A stretch of DNA of 13,481 nt from Kiritimatiellia bacterium (GTDB taxonomy: Bacteria; Verrucomicrobiota; Kiritimatiellia; RFP12; UBA1067): assembly GCA_016303225.1 (NCBI GenBank), contig JAEDMC010000068.1, positions 1 to 13,481 of the forward strand, given 5' to 3'. How positions within the stretch are numbered: position 1 is the first letter of the stretch; every line of letters begins with the position of its first letter. A model generated the notes under the pieces. The model ran no database searches. It was not told the origin of the DNA and worked only from the letters and a program-made list of their open reading frames with translations. Below, in pieces: positions 6,189-12,369 of the stretch. The translations under genes were made by a program, and so were the position numbers.

Positions 6189-6845
6189 ATGAAGAAGCTT
6201 AAGCAGTTTTTTCGACATCATCGTCTGAGTAAAGAGTGGCGTATTGTGCGCCATCCTGCGACAATTTTGGCGATGGCGGTTGTGAAATTGGGAGTGGTAG
6301 AATATCTTGCGGACAAGAGGGCGATCAAGGATCGGTTCATCTGGTTTGGGCAAATTCGTAATGAATCGGACGGACGGATGGTTGTGATTCCCGCTTCCAG
6401 CGCAGGAAAGATGCTTGGGGCGAGCGGCGCGGACATCCGTCGTTTGGCGGCGGCGTTTGACGTTCTTTTCAAAAGGTCGCTGCATGTATGGACGGAGCCG
6501 GAGACGGATGAGCCGGGACATAAGCGGCATCCTGATGTCTTGTGGTACCATCAGTACGTATGTCGGTTCGATTGCGACATGGGCGAATATTTTGTCCGCT
6601 TTTCCGTCAAGGAGTGCCGCAGGCCGGGAGGGAACGCTGTTCGCTCGTCGACAATCACCACCGTGTCGATGTACAAAGCTCAAGGCGCACGGGCAACCGA
6701 TCCTGGAAAAGACCAGGAAGAAGCCAATGCGCCTTTCGTTGACAATAAGTTATCATTATTTTTCTCCGCTGTCAATGGGGTGAAGCCGATTGTTCGGGTG
6801 TGGTGGAATCTCATAGATCGTTTGAGTGATGTATTCCGGTTTTAG
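6189..6845 (+). CDS. Hypothetical 218-aa protein resembling phage polyvalent-protein (LPD3/PBECR-like) domains
   Basis: The start ATG 6189 is preceded by GGAG at 6179-6182 with six-base spacing. The N-terminus is basic (MKKLKQFFRHHRLSKEWR). The core contains WFGQIRNESDGRMVVIPASSAGKM (about residues 51-74), DIRRLAAAFDVLFKRSLHV (about 80-98) and a beta-rich end YFVRFSVKE, followed by SSTITTVSMYKA. The sequence N-x-x-G-R-x-(V/I)-I then S-S-x-G-K, a helix, then Y-F-V-R-F-S-V-K-E recalls LPD3 or PBECR-type domains, which are nuclease-like or polyvalent-protein modules in phages. Here the domain stands alone. A toxin or anti-defence role is possible but only inferred. The last 40 residues (LFFSAVNGVKPIVRVWWNLIDRL) are hydrophobic but not a clear membrane segment. 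Confidence 0.65.
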   Translation: MKKLKQFFRHHRLSKEWRIVRHPATILAMAVVKLGVVEYLADKRAIKDRFIWFGQIRNESDGRMVVIPASSAGKMLGASGADIRRLAAAFDVLFKRSLHVWTEPETDEPGHKRHPDVLWYHQYVCRFDCDMGEYFVRFSVKECRRPGGNAVRSSTITTVSMYKAQGARATDPGKDQEEANAPFVDNKLSLFFSAVNGVKPIVRVWWNLIDRLSDVFRF

Positions 6846-6939
6846 CGCTTGGGTGACGACGGAGGTCGCCAGGTCGCCGTGGTGATGGGAGGCGTGCCAG
6901 CGCCTGTCGGCAGCACCAAAGAATCAGCGACCGCAAATG

Positions 6940-6975
6940 ACAATTTCTAAAGTATTATAACACATTAGAAATTGT
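6940..6975. promoter_or_regulatory. Perfect 11-bp inverted repeat, likely operator
   Basis: ACAATTTCTAA (6940-6950) and TTAGAAATTGT (6965-6975) are exact reverse complements separated by 14 bp. The spacer contains a minus-strand TATAAT (6959 to 6954). It is AT-rich and lacks a U-run, so an operator for a dimeric regulator is more likely than a terminator. Confidence 0.5.
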
Positions 6976-7039
6976 GTTCTGCCCTTGATTTCATTGGCTG
7001 AAATGCGAATTTGCCGTGGATTTTCCGCTGCAAATTTAG

Positions 7040-7045
7040 TATAAT
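7040..7045 (+). promoter_or_regulatory. -10 element TATAAT upstream of the acidic two-gene module
   Basis: A perfect TATAAT has only a weak -35 (TGGATT, 7017-7022, 17-bp spacing). The 7-bp inverted repeat AATTTGC/GCAAATT at 7008-7036 spans the -35 region and spacer, so a repressor bound there would occlude RNA polymerase. Transcription would start near 7052, leaving a leader of roughly 170 bases before ATG 7221. Confidence 0.5.
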
Positions 7046-7220
7046 ATCGGGTGTTGAGAGACATCAAGAGTTGGCGCTGTTGCGCCATGCCAACCGAGCC
7101 TCGGAAATGAAGTCACGGTGGAGCGGAGAAATCCGGATGCGCCCAGTCGGGTGACTGGGAAACAGGTAACAAAGGAGTTCGGAACCCGTGCTTGATGCTC
7201 TCTGGCAGGAGGGCAGCAAG

Positions 7221-7757
7221 ATGAAAAAAGATGGTCAGAGCAAGCCGACGGTTGGCGGAACGCTCGTGTTCCGGATTCCGTATGGCGGACGGGCGAGGTT
7301 CGATTGGCACCTTGATCGCTTTGAGCACGACGTGCTTGTCGAATGCACGAGTCCGTGGAAGGGGCTGAAAACGGATGTGCATCAGATTGGCATGGGACCG
7401 AAGTTCACTCCGGAGAAAGCGCGGCAGCTGGCCGAAGTGCTTGCGCGGCGAATTATCGAGAACCTCGAGTATGTGCTTCGGAATCGGCTGAAGGATGACA
7501 TCGAGCTTTCCAGCTATTACGACAACCGGCAGCTTCCGCTTTATCGCAAATGGGCATGGGAGGAGGAGAAACGCCGGATGGTCGAGGTCGCTATCGTTGC
7601 GGAAGCGTACAAGGACGATGACGATGATGACGATTCGCCGGATAACGTGCTGGGCGCGGATCACATTGCTCTCGCCGAAGCCGAGCTGGCTGAAAACAAC
7701 CAGGTCGTGCTGATCGAGGAGATTGACTTTGAAAACACGGAAGGAGGTGCGAAATGA
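7221..7757 (+). CDS. Acidic protein of unknown function with an oligo-aspartate tract
   Basis: The 178-aa product from ATG 7221 is favoured because AGGAGGG at 7207-7213 sits seven bases upstream. GTG 7188, with AAAGGAG at 7171-7177, would add 11 residues and cannot be excluded. The N-terminal half is beta-rich: GGTLVFRIPYGGRARFDWHLDRFEHDVLVECTSP. A helical segment follows (FTPEKARQLAEVLARRIIENLEYVL). The C-terminal third is strongly acidic with a run of seven aspartates (about residues 132-138), encoded by GAY repeats. Its stop overlaps the next start (ATGA at 7754-7757), so the two genes are translationally coupled. I do not recognise the family. Association with a restriction-modification system and an acidic surface leave a DNA-mimic or immunity role open, but this is conjecture. 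Confidence 0.75.
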   Translation: MKKDGQSKPTVGGTLVFRIPYGGRARFDWHLDRFEHDVLVECTSPWKGLKTDVHQIGMGPKFTPEKARQLAEVLARRIIENLEYVLRNRLKDDIELSSYYDNRQLPLYRKWAWEEEKRRMVEVAIVAEAYKDDDDDDDSPDNVLGADHIALAEAELAENNQVVLIEEIDFENTEGGAK

Positions 7758-7972
7758 TCGGTAAGGTGCTGAAGTCGCTGCTGTCGGATGCCTATGACGC
7801 CTGGTACAATGACCAGTTGGCTGGCGAGACCTATAAGGAACTCGCAGAATTGGTCACGGCCAAGGCGGACGAGTTGTTGGAGCAAAAGGCGATTTCCGAT
7901 GACGAATGGTATGAGATCCATGATGAAAACATGTCTAACCTCATGCTGGTTGACGATGTGGCAGAGATCTAG
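7754..7972 (+). CDS. Small acidic helical protein of unknown function, coupled to the preceding gene
   Basis: The 72-aa product starts at ATG 7754, inside the ATGA overlap with the previous gene, with a strong AAGGAGG at 7741-7747. It reads MIGKVLKSLLSDAYDAWYND, continues with a long predicted helix (LAGETYKELAELVTAKADELLEQ) and a segment ISDDEWYEIHDENMSNLML. It has about 18 acidic and 5 basic residues and no arginine. No signal peptide or membrane segment is seen. Small size, acidity and tight coupling would fit an inhibitor or partner of the larger upstream product, but no known family is recognised. Confidence 0.75.
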   Translation: MIGKVLKSLLSDAYDAWYNDQLAGETYKELAELVTAKADELLEQKAISDDEWYEIHDENMSNLMLVDDVAEI

Positions 7973-7991
7973 TTTGTCCGTCGGGAGATCA

Positions 7992-8028
7992 GACCAACAG
8001 GTCATAATTGACATTGTTGGTCATAATT
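7992..8028. promoter_or_regulatory. Operator of the toxin-antitoxin operon (inverted and direct repeats)
   Basis: GACCAACA (7992-7999) is an exact reverse complement of TGTTGGTC (8015-8022). GGTCATAATT occurs directly repeated at 8000-8009 and 8019-8028, 19 bp apart, or about two helical turns. These repeats overlap the -35 element and spacer of the operon promoter. This is the usual arrangement for autorepression by an antitoxin or antitoxin-toxin complex. Confidence 0.65.
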
Positions 8029-8037
8029 TGGTATTCT
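8008..8037 (+). promoter_or_regulatory. Toxin-antitoxin promoter TTGACA-N18-TATTCT
   Basis: A consensus TTGACA (8008-8013) is followed after 18 bp by TATTCT (8032-8037). Transcription would start near 8044, giving a short leader that contains the AGGAGG at 8047-8052 used by the antitoxin start. Confidence 0.65.
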
Positions 8038-8059
8038 GTTGGCGGTAGGAGGACAGTTT

Positions 8060-8290
8060 ATGCCGGTGACTATGAATATCAATGAGGCGAAGGCCAATTT
8101 CTCGGGAATGCTCGCTGAGGTCGAATCTCGCCTTGCCACCTTTACGATTATGAAATACGGGCGTCCCATTGCACGGGTCGTGCCGATTGAGCGTACGCGC
8201 AAGATTCGTCCTCTGCCAGGTTACGGCACGAAGATTGCGGTCAAAGGGGATCTCTTTGCCGATGATTCCGCGCTGTGGGAGAATGCCTGA
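8060..8290 (+). CDS. Type II antitoxin of the Phd/YefM family
   Basis: This 76-aa protein should bind the PIN toxin encoded next and repress the operon. The N-terminus MPVTMNINEAKANFSGMLAEVE is the Phd/YefM DNA-binding fold signature (N-I-x-E-A-K-x-x-F-S). YGRPIARVVPIE is the conserved beta-hairpin. The tail PLPGYGTKIAVKGDLFADDSALWENA fits the typical flexible toxin-binding end (G-x-D-x-x-x-P/D-L). ATG 8060 is chosen because AGGAGG (8047-8052) lies seven bases upstream; an in-frame TTG at 8039 would place the Shine-Dalgarno site inside the gene. Its TGA (8288-8290) overlaps the toxin ATG (8290), so the antitoxin is translated first and the toxin is coupled to it. Confidence 0.92.
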   Translation: MPVTMNINEAKANFSGMLAEVESRLATFTIMKYGRPIARVVPIERTRKIRPLPGYGTKIAVKGDLFADDSALWENA

Positions 8291-8673
8291 TGAATTACCT
8301 TCTGGACACATGTGCGCTCATTTGGCTCGGCATGGGCGGCGGTGAATTGAGCGAGGAGACTCGCCGGCGCATCTCCCTGGCGTCCAATTTGCACTACTCC
8401 TCGATCTCGGCGTGGGAAATCGCGCGTTTGCAAAAGGAGGGCAAGGTCATCATTCCCAATACTCCCGATGGGTTTCTCTCCGACTTGGCGGAGATGCACG
8501 GTCTTTCTGTCATTCCGCCGACCGATGATGTCATGATTCGGGCGGCGCAGCTGCCCGATCACCATCGAGATCCCGCAGATCGAATCATCATCGCCACCTC
8601 CCTCATCCGAGACCTTGTGGTCGTGACTGGCGACGTGAAGTTTTCTCAGTACGGCGTGCGGACGATTTGCTGA
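8290..8673 (+). CDS. vapC: VapC-family PIN-domain ribonuclease toxin
   Basis: This 127-aa protein is a PIN-domain ribonuclease expected to cleave RNA (often tRNA or rRNA in this family) when freed from its antitoxin. The acidic metal-binding residues are all present: Asp6 in YLLDTCALIW, Glu43 in SISAWEIARL, Asp94 and Asp97 in DPADRIIIATS and Asp115 in VTGDVKF. ATG 8290 shares its first base with the last base of the antitoxin stop codon. An earlier GTG at 8275 would overlap the antitoxin by 16 bases and add residues before the conserved start, so it is not chosen. Phd-type antitoxins paired with this PIN subgroup are common. The gene ends 18 bases before addA. Confidence 0.94.
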   Translation: MNYLLDTCALIWLGMGGGELSEETRRRISLASNLHYSSISAWEIARLQKEGKVIIPNTPDGFLSDLAEMHGLSVIPPTDDVMIRAAQLPDHHRDPADRIIIATSLIRDLVVVTGDVKFSQYGVRTIC

Positions 8674-8691
8674 GATCGTGGTAAACGAGCA

Positions 8692-11601
8692 ATGGCAGAG
8701 ATGAGCGCGAACATATTGATCGAGGCGTCGGCGGGGACCGGCAAGACGCAGGCGCTGGCGCAGCGGCTCATAGACCTGATCCGTGGTGAGGTGAAGCCGC
8801 AGGAAATCGTCGCGCTCACGTTCTCGCGTGCGGCGGCGGGCGAGATCTTCGAGCGGTTTGTGACGCTGTTGGCCGAAAGCGCCGAGAAGGATCCGAAGGA
8901 CGCGGCGCTTCTCCGCGAGGTGATCGCGACGCAGCACCTCTCGCAGATCGGAACCTTGGATAGCTTTTTGATGCGGATTGTCCGCAGCTTCCCGTTGGAA
9001 CTCGGCCTTGCGGGCGAGCTGAGGATGATGGACGAATACGAATCCGCCGCGGAGCGCGCACGGGTCTCGTTCGGCATTCTGCGGCGGACGGATGCGACGG
9101 TAAAGCGTGCGTTCGACGAGGCGTTTGCGCTCGCCATGAACCGTGAGAACGTGCGGAGTTTCGTCGAGACGTACCGGAACTTCATCTCCGCCTGGCACGA
9201 AAGGTTCCTAGCCGCGAGGCGGAGCCTCGCAGATGCAGATTTCAAATCTCAGATTTCAGATTTTGGGTTGGGGGAAGTGTCGGGGGGCTCCAGTCTAAAG
9301 TCCGCTGCCGACGCCCTTGAGGGCATCGTCGATTTCGATGCATGGCGGGAGTTTGTCGCGTGGGTGCGCGGGTTCCGCGGATCGTTCACGGGCATGAAGG
9401 GGTTTGCGAAGAAGTTTGTCGAGATGGGCGAGGGGCTTTTCTCGGGCGCGACGGTCGAACTCTCCTTCAACCGCAAGGCCTATGCCTTTGGCGGCACGCA
9501 GGCGGCGGCGATCCGGAATGCGGTCTCGGCGCTCTACGGATACGTGATCCGGGCGAAGCTCGAGATGGCGCGTGGCATCTGGACGCTCGTCGGGTCCTTC
9601 GAGGCGGAGTACGCCAAACGCGTGCGGAACGCGGGGCGGCTGGTGTTCGCGGACGTGCCGCGGCTCATCACGGGACTTGGAGATGACGCGCGGCTGGCGC
9701 TTGAGTACCGGATGGACGCTAAGATTCGGGCGTGGGCGCTGGACGAGTTCCAGGATACGAGCCGCGAGCAGTGGGCGGCCCTCTCGGGACTCATCGAGGA
9801 GGCCAAGCAGTCGGACGGGGAGAAGTCCGTCTTTGTCGTCGGCGATCGCAAGCAGGCGATCTACGGCTGGCGCAACGGTGACGTCGGCATCTTCACGCGG
9901 GAGCGGACGAGCGGGGCCTATGAGGTCGGCGCGCTCAAGAAGTCCTGGCGCTATGGTACGCCCATCACGACGGCCGTCAATGCGATCTTCGTGCACGGAC
10001 GGCTTAAGGACGAGTTCCCCGGCTGGGAGTCGCCGGAGCACGAGACGGCGAAGACCGAATTGGACGGTTTCGTGCAGACGGTCGAGTCGCCGGGACCGAA
10101 GGCGGAGGATTTCGTCGAACCTGTGTTCAACGCATTGAAGGCGGTTGATCCGGTCACGCGTGGCATTTCCGCCGCGGTGCTGGTCCGCACCAACGCGCTT
10201 GGCGAGAGTCTGGTGGCGGCGCTGAAGCAGCGCGGGCTTTCGGGTGTCGTCTGGGAAGGCGAGAGCGCCATTCTCGACACGCCGGCCCTGCTGGCGTTTC
10301 TCGACACGTTGCGACTTGCCGATCATCCGGGCGACACTCAGGCCTACGAGCATTTCCGTCGCTCGGCGCTTGCGCGGGCGAAGTATGGGGAGGAAGTTCC
10401 TGACGCAGCCGAACTCTCTGGTGTGTTTGCGCTGAGTTTTGCGACCAAGGGCCTCGTCCGCACGTTCCGCGAGCTGCGTGCCGCGCTGCCGGAGGATCCG
10501 AAGAGTGCGTGGAGCGAGTTCACCGAGGAGCGTTTCACGGACATGCTGCGGGCCGCCGCGGAGTTCGAGGAGTCGATGGAGGCGGGTGTGCGCCTCGGGG
10601 ACTTCGTGTCGTTTCTCGAGTCGCGCAAGAAGCGTAACGTGGCGGAGCCGGGCAAGGTGAAGATCATGACGATCCACCGTTCGAAGGGGCTTGGGTTCGA
10701 CTATGTGGTGCTGCCGCTCTACGAACACGACGCCCTCGATGCGGAGCCGGAGGGTCCGCTGGTCGGGGACGGATGGATTCTGCCCGATCCGGGCGTGCAC
10801 GTGACGCGGGCCGTCCCGGCCCTGCACCCTGCTGCGCAGGCGCGCAGAGACCGGACGCAGCAGGAGGCGCTCTGTACCTATTATGTGGCGATGACGCGCG
10901 CGAAACAAGCGATGACCATCGTGCTGCAGCCGCCGTCCAAGACGTCGACGGCGCTCCGGTTCTCGCAATTCGTCCGTGAGGCGATTCCCGAGCCGATCGG
11001 GAATCCGGAGTGGTATCGAAGGTTTGAGGTCTCAGGTTTCAGGGGGCAGGGTTCAGGTTTGAAGGCTGAAACTGAGGTTAAGAGGGGCAAACGGCGGGCA
11101 GTCAGGAGACGTTTGCCGTCGCTGTCGTTTCAGACGGGAGAGAGCGCGGGGAACCTGTTTGCCGCGGCAGGCGCGCGGCAGGCGGCGTTGGCGCGCGGCG
11201 TGGCCGCGCATGCGGAGTACGAGGGAATCGAATGGATTCCGGCGGAACAGGCGAAGAACGACTTCGAACGGGCGCTGGTTCGTCCGGACAACCTGACGGC
11301 GCTCTGGCGGGAACGGGCGTTCGAGGTCTTTGCGAATGGCGAATGGACGTCGGGACGGTTTGACCGCGTGGTTTTCACGGGAACGGGTCCGAACCGCAAG
11401 GCGGTCATTTACGATTTCAAGACGAACGCGCGCCGGTGCGGCGAGAGCGAGGCAGATTTCGCTTGTCGGATGGCGGAGACTTATCGCGGACAGATGACGT
11501 CCTACCGGCAGGCGCTGGCGGCGCTCACGGGGCTGGTGCCGACGGACATTTCGGCGGTGCTGCTCCTGACGGCGACGGGCGCGGCGGTTCCGTCTTTGTG
11601 A
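8692..11601 (+). CDS. addA: AddA-like UvrD-family helicase-nuclease subunit
   Basis: This 969-aa protein should be the ATP-driven 3'-5' helicase and second nuclease of the AddAB complex. Superfamily 1A helicase motifs occur in order: Walker A ASAGTGKT (12-19), Ia VALTFSRAAAGEI (about 40-52), GTLDSF (about 87-92), Walker B LDEFQDTS (about 349-356), III VVGDRKQAIYGWR (about 381-393), IV SWRYG (about 417), V IMTIHRSKGLGFDYVVLP (about 659-676) and VI YVAMTRAKQA (about 730-739). The C-terminal RecB-type nuclease has RFDRVVF (889-895), VIYDFKTN with catalytic D and K (905-912) and YRGQMTSYRQAL (about 931-942). It is shorter than typical Firmicute AddA (over 1,200 aa). No strong Shine-Dalgarno site precedes ATG 8692; ATG 8701 is an alternative start. 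Two repeat-derived stretches interrupt it near residues 180-200 and 780-795. Its partner addB lies about 5.4 kb upstream. Confidence 0.9.
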   Translation: MAEMSANILIEASAGTGKTQALAQRLIDLIRGEVKPQEIVALTFSRAAAGEIFERFVTLLAESAEKDPKDAALLREVIATQHLSQIGTLDSFLMRIVRSFPLELGLAGELRMMDEYESAAERARVSFGILRRTDATVKRAFDEAFALAMNRENVRSFVETYRNFISAWHERFLAARRSLADADFKSQISDFGLGEVSGGSSLKSAADALEGIVDFDAWREFVAWVRGFRGSFTGMKGFAKKFVEMGEGLFSGATVELSFNRKAYAFGGTQAAAIRNAVSALYGYVIRAKLEMARGIWTLVGSFEAEYAKRVRNAGRLVFADVPRLITGLGDDARLALEYRMDAKIRAWALDEFQDTSREQWAALSGLIEEAKQSDGEKSVFVVGDRKQAIYGWRNGDVGIFTRERTSGAYEVGALKKSWRYGTPITTAVNAIFVHGRLKDEFPGWESPEHETAKTELDGFVQTVESPGPKAEDFVEPVFNALKAVDPVTRGISAAVLVRTNALGESLVAALKQRGLSGVVWEGESAILDTPALLAFLDTLRLADHPGDTQAYEHFRRSALARAKYGEEVPDAAELSGVFALSFATKGLVRTFRELRAALPEDPKSAWSEFTEERFTDMLRAAAEFEESMEAGVRLGDFVSFLESRKKRNVAEPGKVKIMTIHRSKGLGFDYVVLPLYEHDALDAEPEGPLVGDGWILPDPGVHVTRAVPALHPAAQARRDRTQQEALCTYYVAMTRAKQAMTIVLQPPSKTSTALRFSQFVREAIPEPIGNPEWYRRFEVSGFRGQGSGLKAETEVKRGKRRAVRRRLPSLSFQTGESAGNLFAAAGARQAALARGVAAHAEYEGIEWIPAEQAKNDFERALVRPDNLTALWRERAFEVFANGEWTSGRFDRVVFTGTGPNRKAVIYDFKTNARRCGESEADFACRMAETYRGQMTSYRQALAALTGLVPTDISAVLLLTATGAAVPSL
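9214..9266. repeat. In-frame palindromic repeat insert in addA (CAGATTTCA type)
   Basis: A perfect hairpin GCGAGGC-GGA-GCCTCGC (9214-9230) is followed by AGATTT-C-AAATCT (9238-9250) and further CAGATTTCA-like units. The translation, AARRSLADADFKSQISDFG, resembles the FKSQISDF-type peptides that I recall being read out of such repeats in planctomycete and related genomes. It lies between two helicase motifs and looks like an added loop. Confidence 0.6.
11021..11080. repeat. In-frame palindromic repeat insert in addA (TCAGGTTT type)
   Basis: Units of TCAGGTTT and variants fill the segment. CTCAGGTTTCAG (11031-11042) pairs with CTGAAACTGAG (11066-11076) with one bulged base. The product, FEVSGFRGQGSGLKAETEV, is the VSGF-type peptide seen when such repeats are translated. 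It sits between the helicase and nuclease domains, where a linker would be tolerated. Confidence 0.6.
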
Positions 11602-11607
11602 TATAAT
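11599..11607 (+). promoter_or_regulatory. Extended -10 promoter (TGATATAAT) for cysE, overlapping the addA stop
   Basis: The TGA stop of addA (11599-11601) supplies the TG and spacer base of a perfect TGnTATAAT. Transcription would start near 11614, only about five bases before ATG 11619, and no Shine-Dalgarno site is present, so cysE mRNA from here would be nearly leaderless. Confidence 0.55.
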
Positions 11608-11618
11608 ACACAATAATC

Positions 11619-12368
11619 ATGACATTGCCGCAGAGAGTCGCGCTGATCGTCCAGAAGGGACTGGCGCTGTTACATCCGTGCGTCTATGGCGAGCTCGGGT
11701 CGAAGGACTCCGAGTCGACCATCGCCGCAGGGTTGGAGAAGGAAATTGCGCTTCTGATGCCGGGGGCGGACGCGAAGTCGGTCGTCGCCGCGTTTCTCGG
11801 GCGGCTTTCCGAGGTGAAGCGCCTGGTGCAGACCGACGTGCAGGCGGCCTACGAGGGCGATCCGGCGGCGACGAGTCCGATGGAGGTCGTGATGGCGTAT
11901 CCGGGGCTTTACGCGGTTTCGATTCACCGCCTCGCGCATGAGCTCTACCTCCTGAAGGTGCCGATCATCCCGCGCATCATGTCCGAGCTTGCGCATTCGA
12001 AGACGGGCATCGACATCCATCCTGGTGCGACGATCGGCGAGCGGTTCTTTATCGACCACGGGACGGGCGTCGTTGTGGGCGAGACAACCGTGATCGGCAA
12101 GAACGTGAAGCTCTATCAGGGCGTGACGCTCGGTGCGAAGAGCTTTCAGAAGGATCCCGAGACGGGTGCGCTCGTCAAGGGCATCAAGCGCCATCCGAAC
12201 GTCGAGGACAACGTTGTGATCTACGCCGGGGCGACGATCCTCGGCGGTGACACCACGATCGGCCACGACAGCGAGATCGGCGGCAGCGTATGGCTCATCG
12301 AGTCCGTGCCACCGAATTCAAGAGTTTACAACAGGCCTCCGGCACCGGAGATCAGGGAGAAAAAGTAA
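11619..12368 (+). CDS. cysE: Serine O-acetyltransferase
   Basis: The enzyme acetylates L-serine with acetyl-CoA to give O-acetylserine, the first step of cysteine synthesis in the cytoplasm. The 249-aa protein has an alpha-helical N-terminal domain ending in MAYPGLYAVSIHRLAHELY (about 92-110), followed by the left-handed beta-helix of hexapeptide repeats. That part includes IDIHPGATIGERFFIDHGTG (His134, Asp146 and His147 at the active-site region), VVVGETTVIGKNVKLYQGVTLGA and IYAGATILGGDTTIG. The C-terminus GGSVWLIESVPPNSRVYNRPP is typical and lacks the long CysK-binding Ile tail of the E. coli enzyme. The near-leaderless promoter at 11599 and the short gap to ychF (one base between stop and start) suggest a cysE-ychF transcript. 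No cysteine-responsive element is visible. Confidence 0.93.
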   Translation: MTLPQRVALIVQKGLALLHPCVYGELGSKDSESTIAAGLEKEIALLMPGADAKSVVAAFLGRLSEVKRLVQTDVQAAYEGDPAATSPMEVVMAYPGLYAVSIHRLAHELYLLKVPIIPRIMSELAHSKTGIDIHPGATIGERFFIDHGTGVVVGETTVIGKNVKLYQGVTLGAKSFQKDPETGALVKGIKRHPNVEDNVVIYAGATILGGDTTIGHDSEIGGSVWLIESVPPNSRVYNRPPAPEIREKK

Positions 12369-12369
12369 A

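Larger units (their letters stand above)
6846..7220 (+). other. Gene-free regulatory stretch with inverted repeats, promoter and hairpin-rich leader
   Basis: No credible gene is seen here. AGGTCGCC is repeated in tandem at 6863-6878. An exact 11-bp inverted repeat lies at 6940-6950/6965-6975. A 7-bp inverted repeat AATTTGC/GCAAATT lies at 7008-7014/7030-7036, directly before TATAAT at 7040-7045. The likely leader from about 7052 then carries TGGCGC/GCGCCA around TGTT (7072-7077/7082-7087), CCGA/TCGG (7094-7097/7101-7104), CGGA/TCCG around GAAA (7124-7127/7132-7135) and CCCAGTC/GACTGGG around GGGT (7142-7148/7153-7159). AGTCAC (7111-7116) can pair instead with GTGACT (7151-7156), which would compete with the last hairpin. 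Confidence 0.55.

Noticed and set aside
3270..8691. Complete mobile element or prophage between addB and addA
   Set aside because: No integrase, transposase, terminal inverted repeats, target duplication or tRNA attachment site could be found, so only the accessory nature of the block is claimed.
9295..10968. Long antisense reading frame opposite addA (557 codons)
   Set aside because: It is the antisense shadow of helicase motifs on the + strand, with low-complexity Arg-rich translation.
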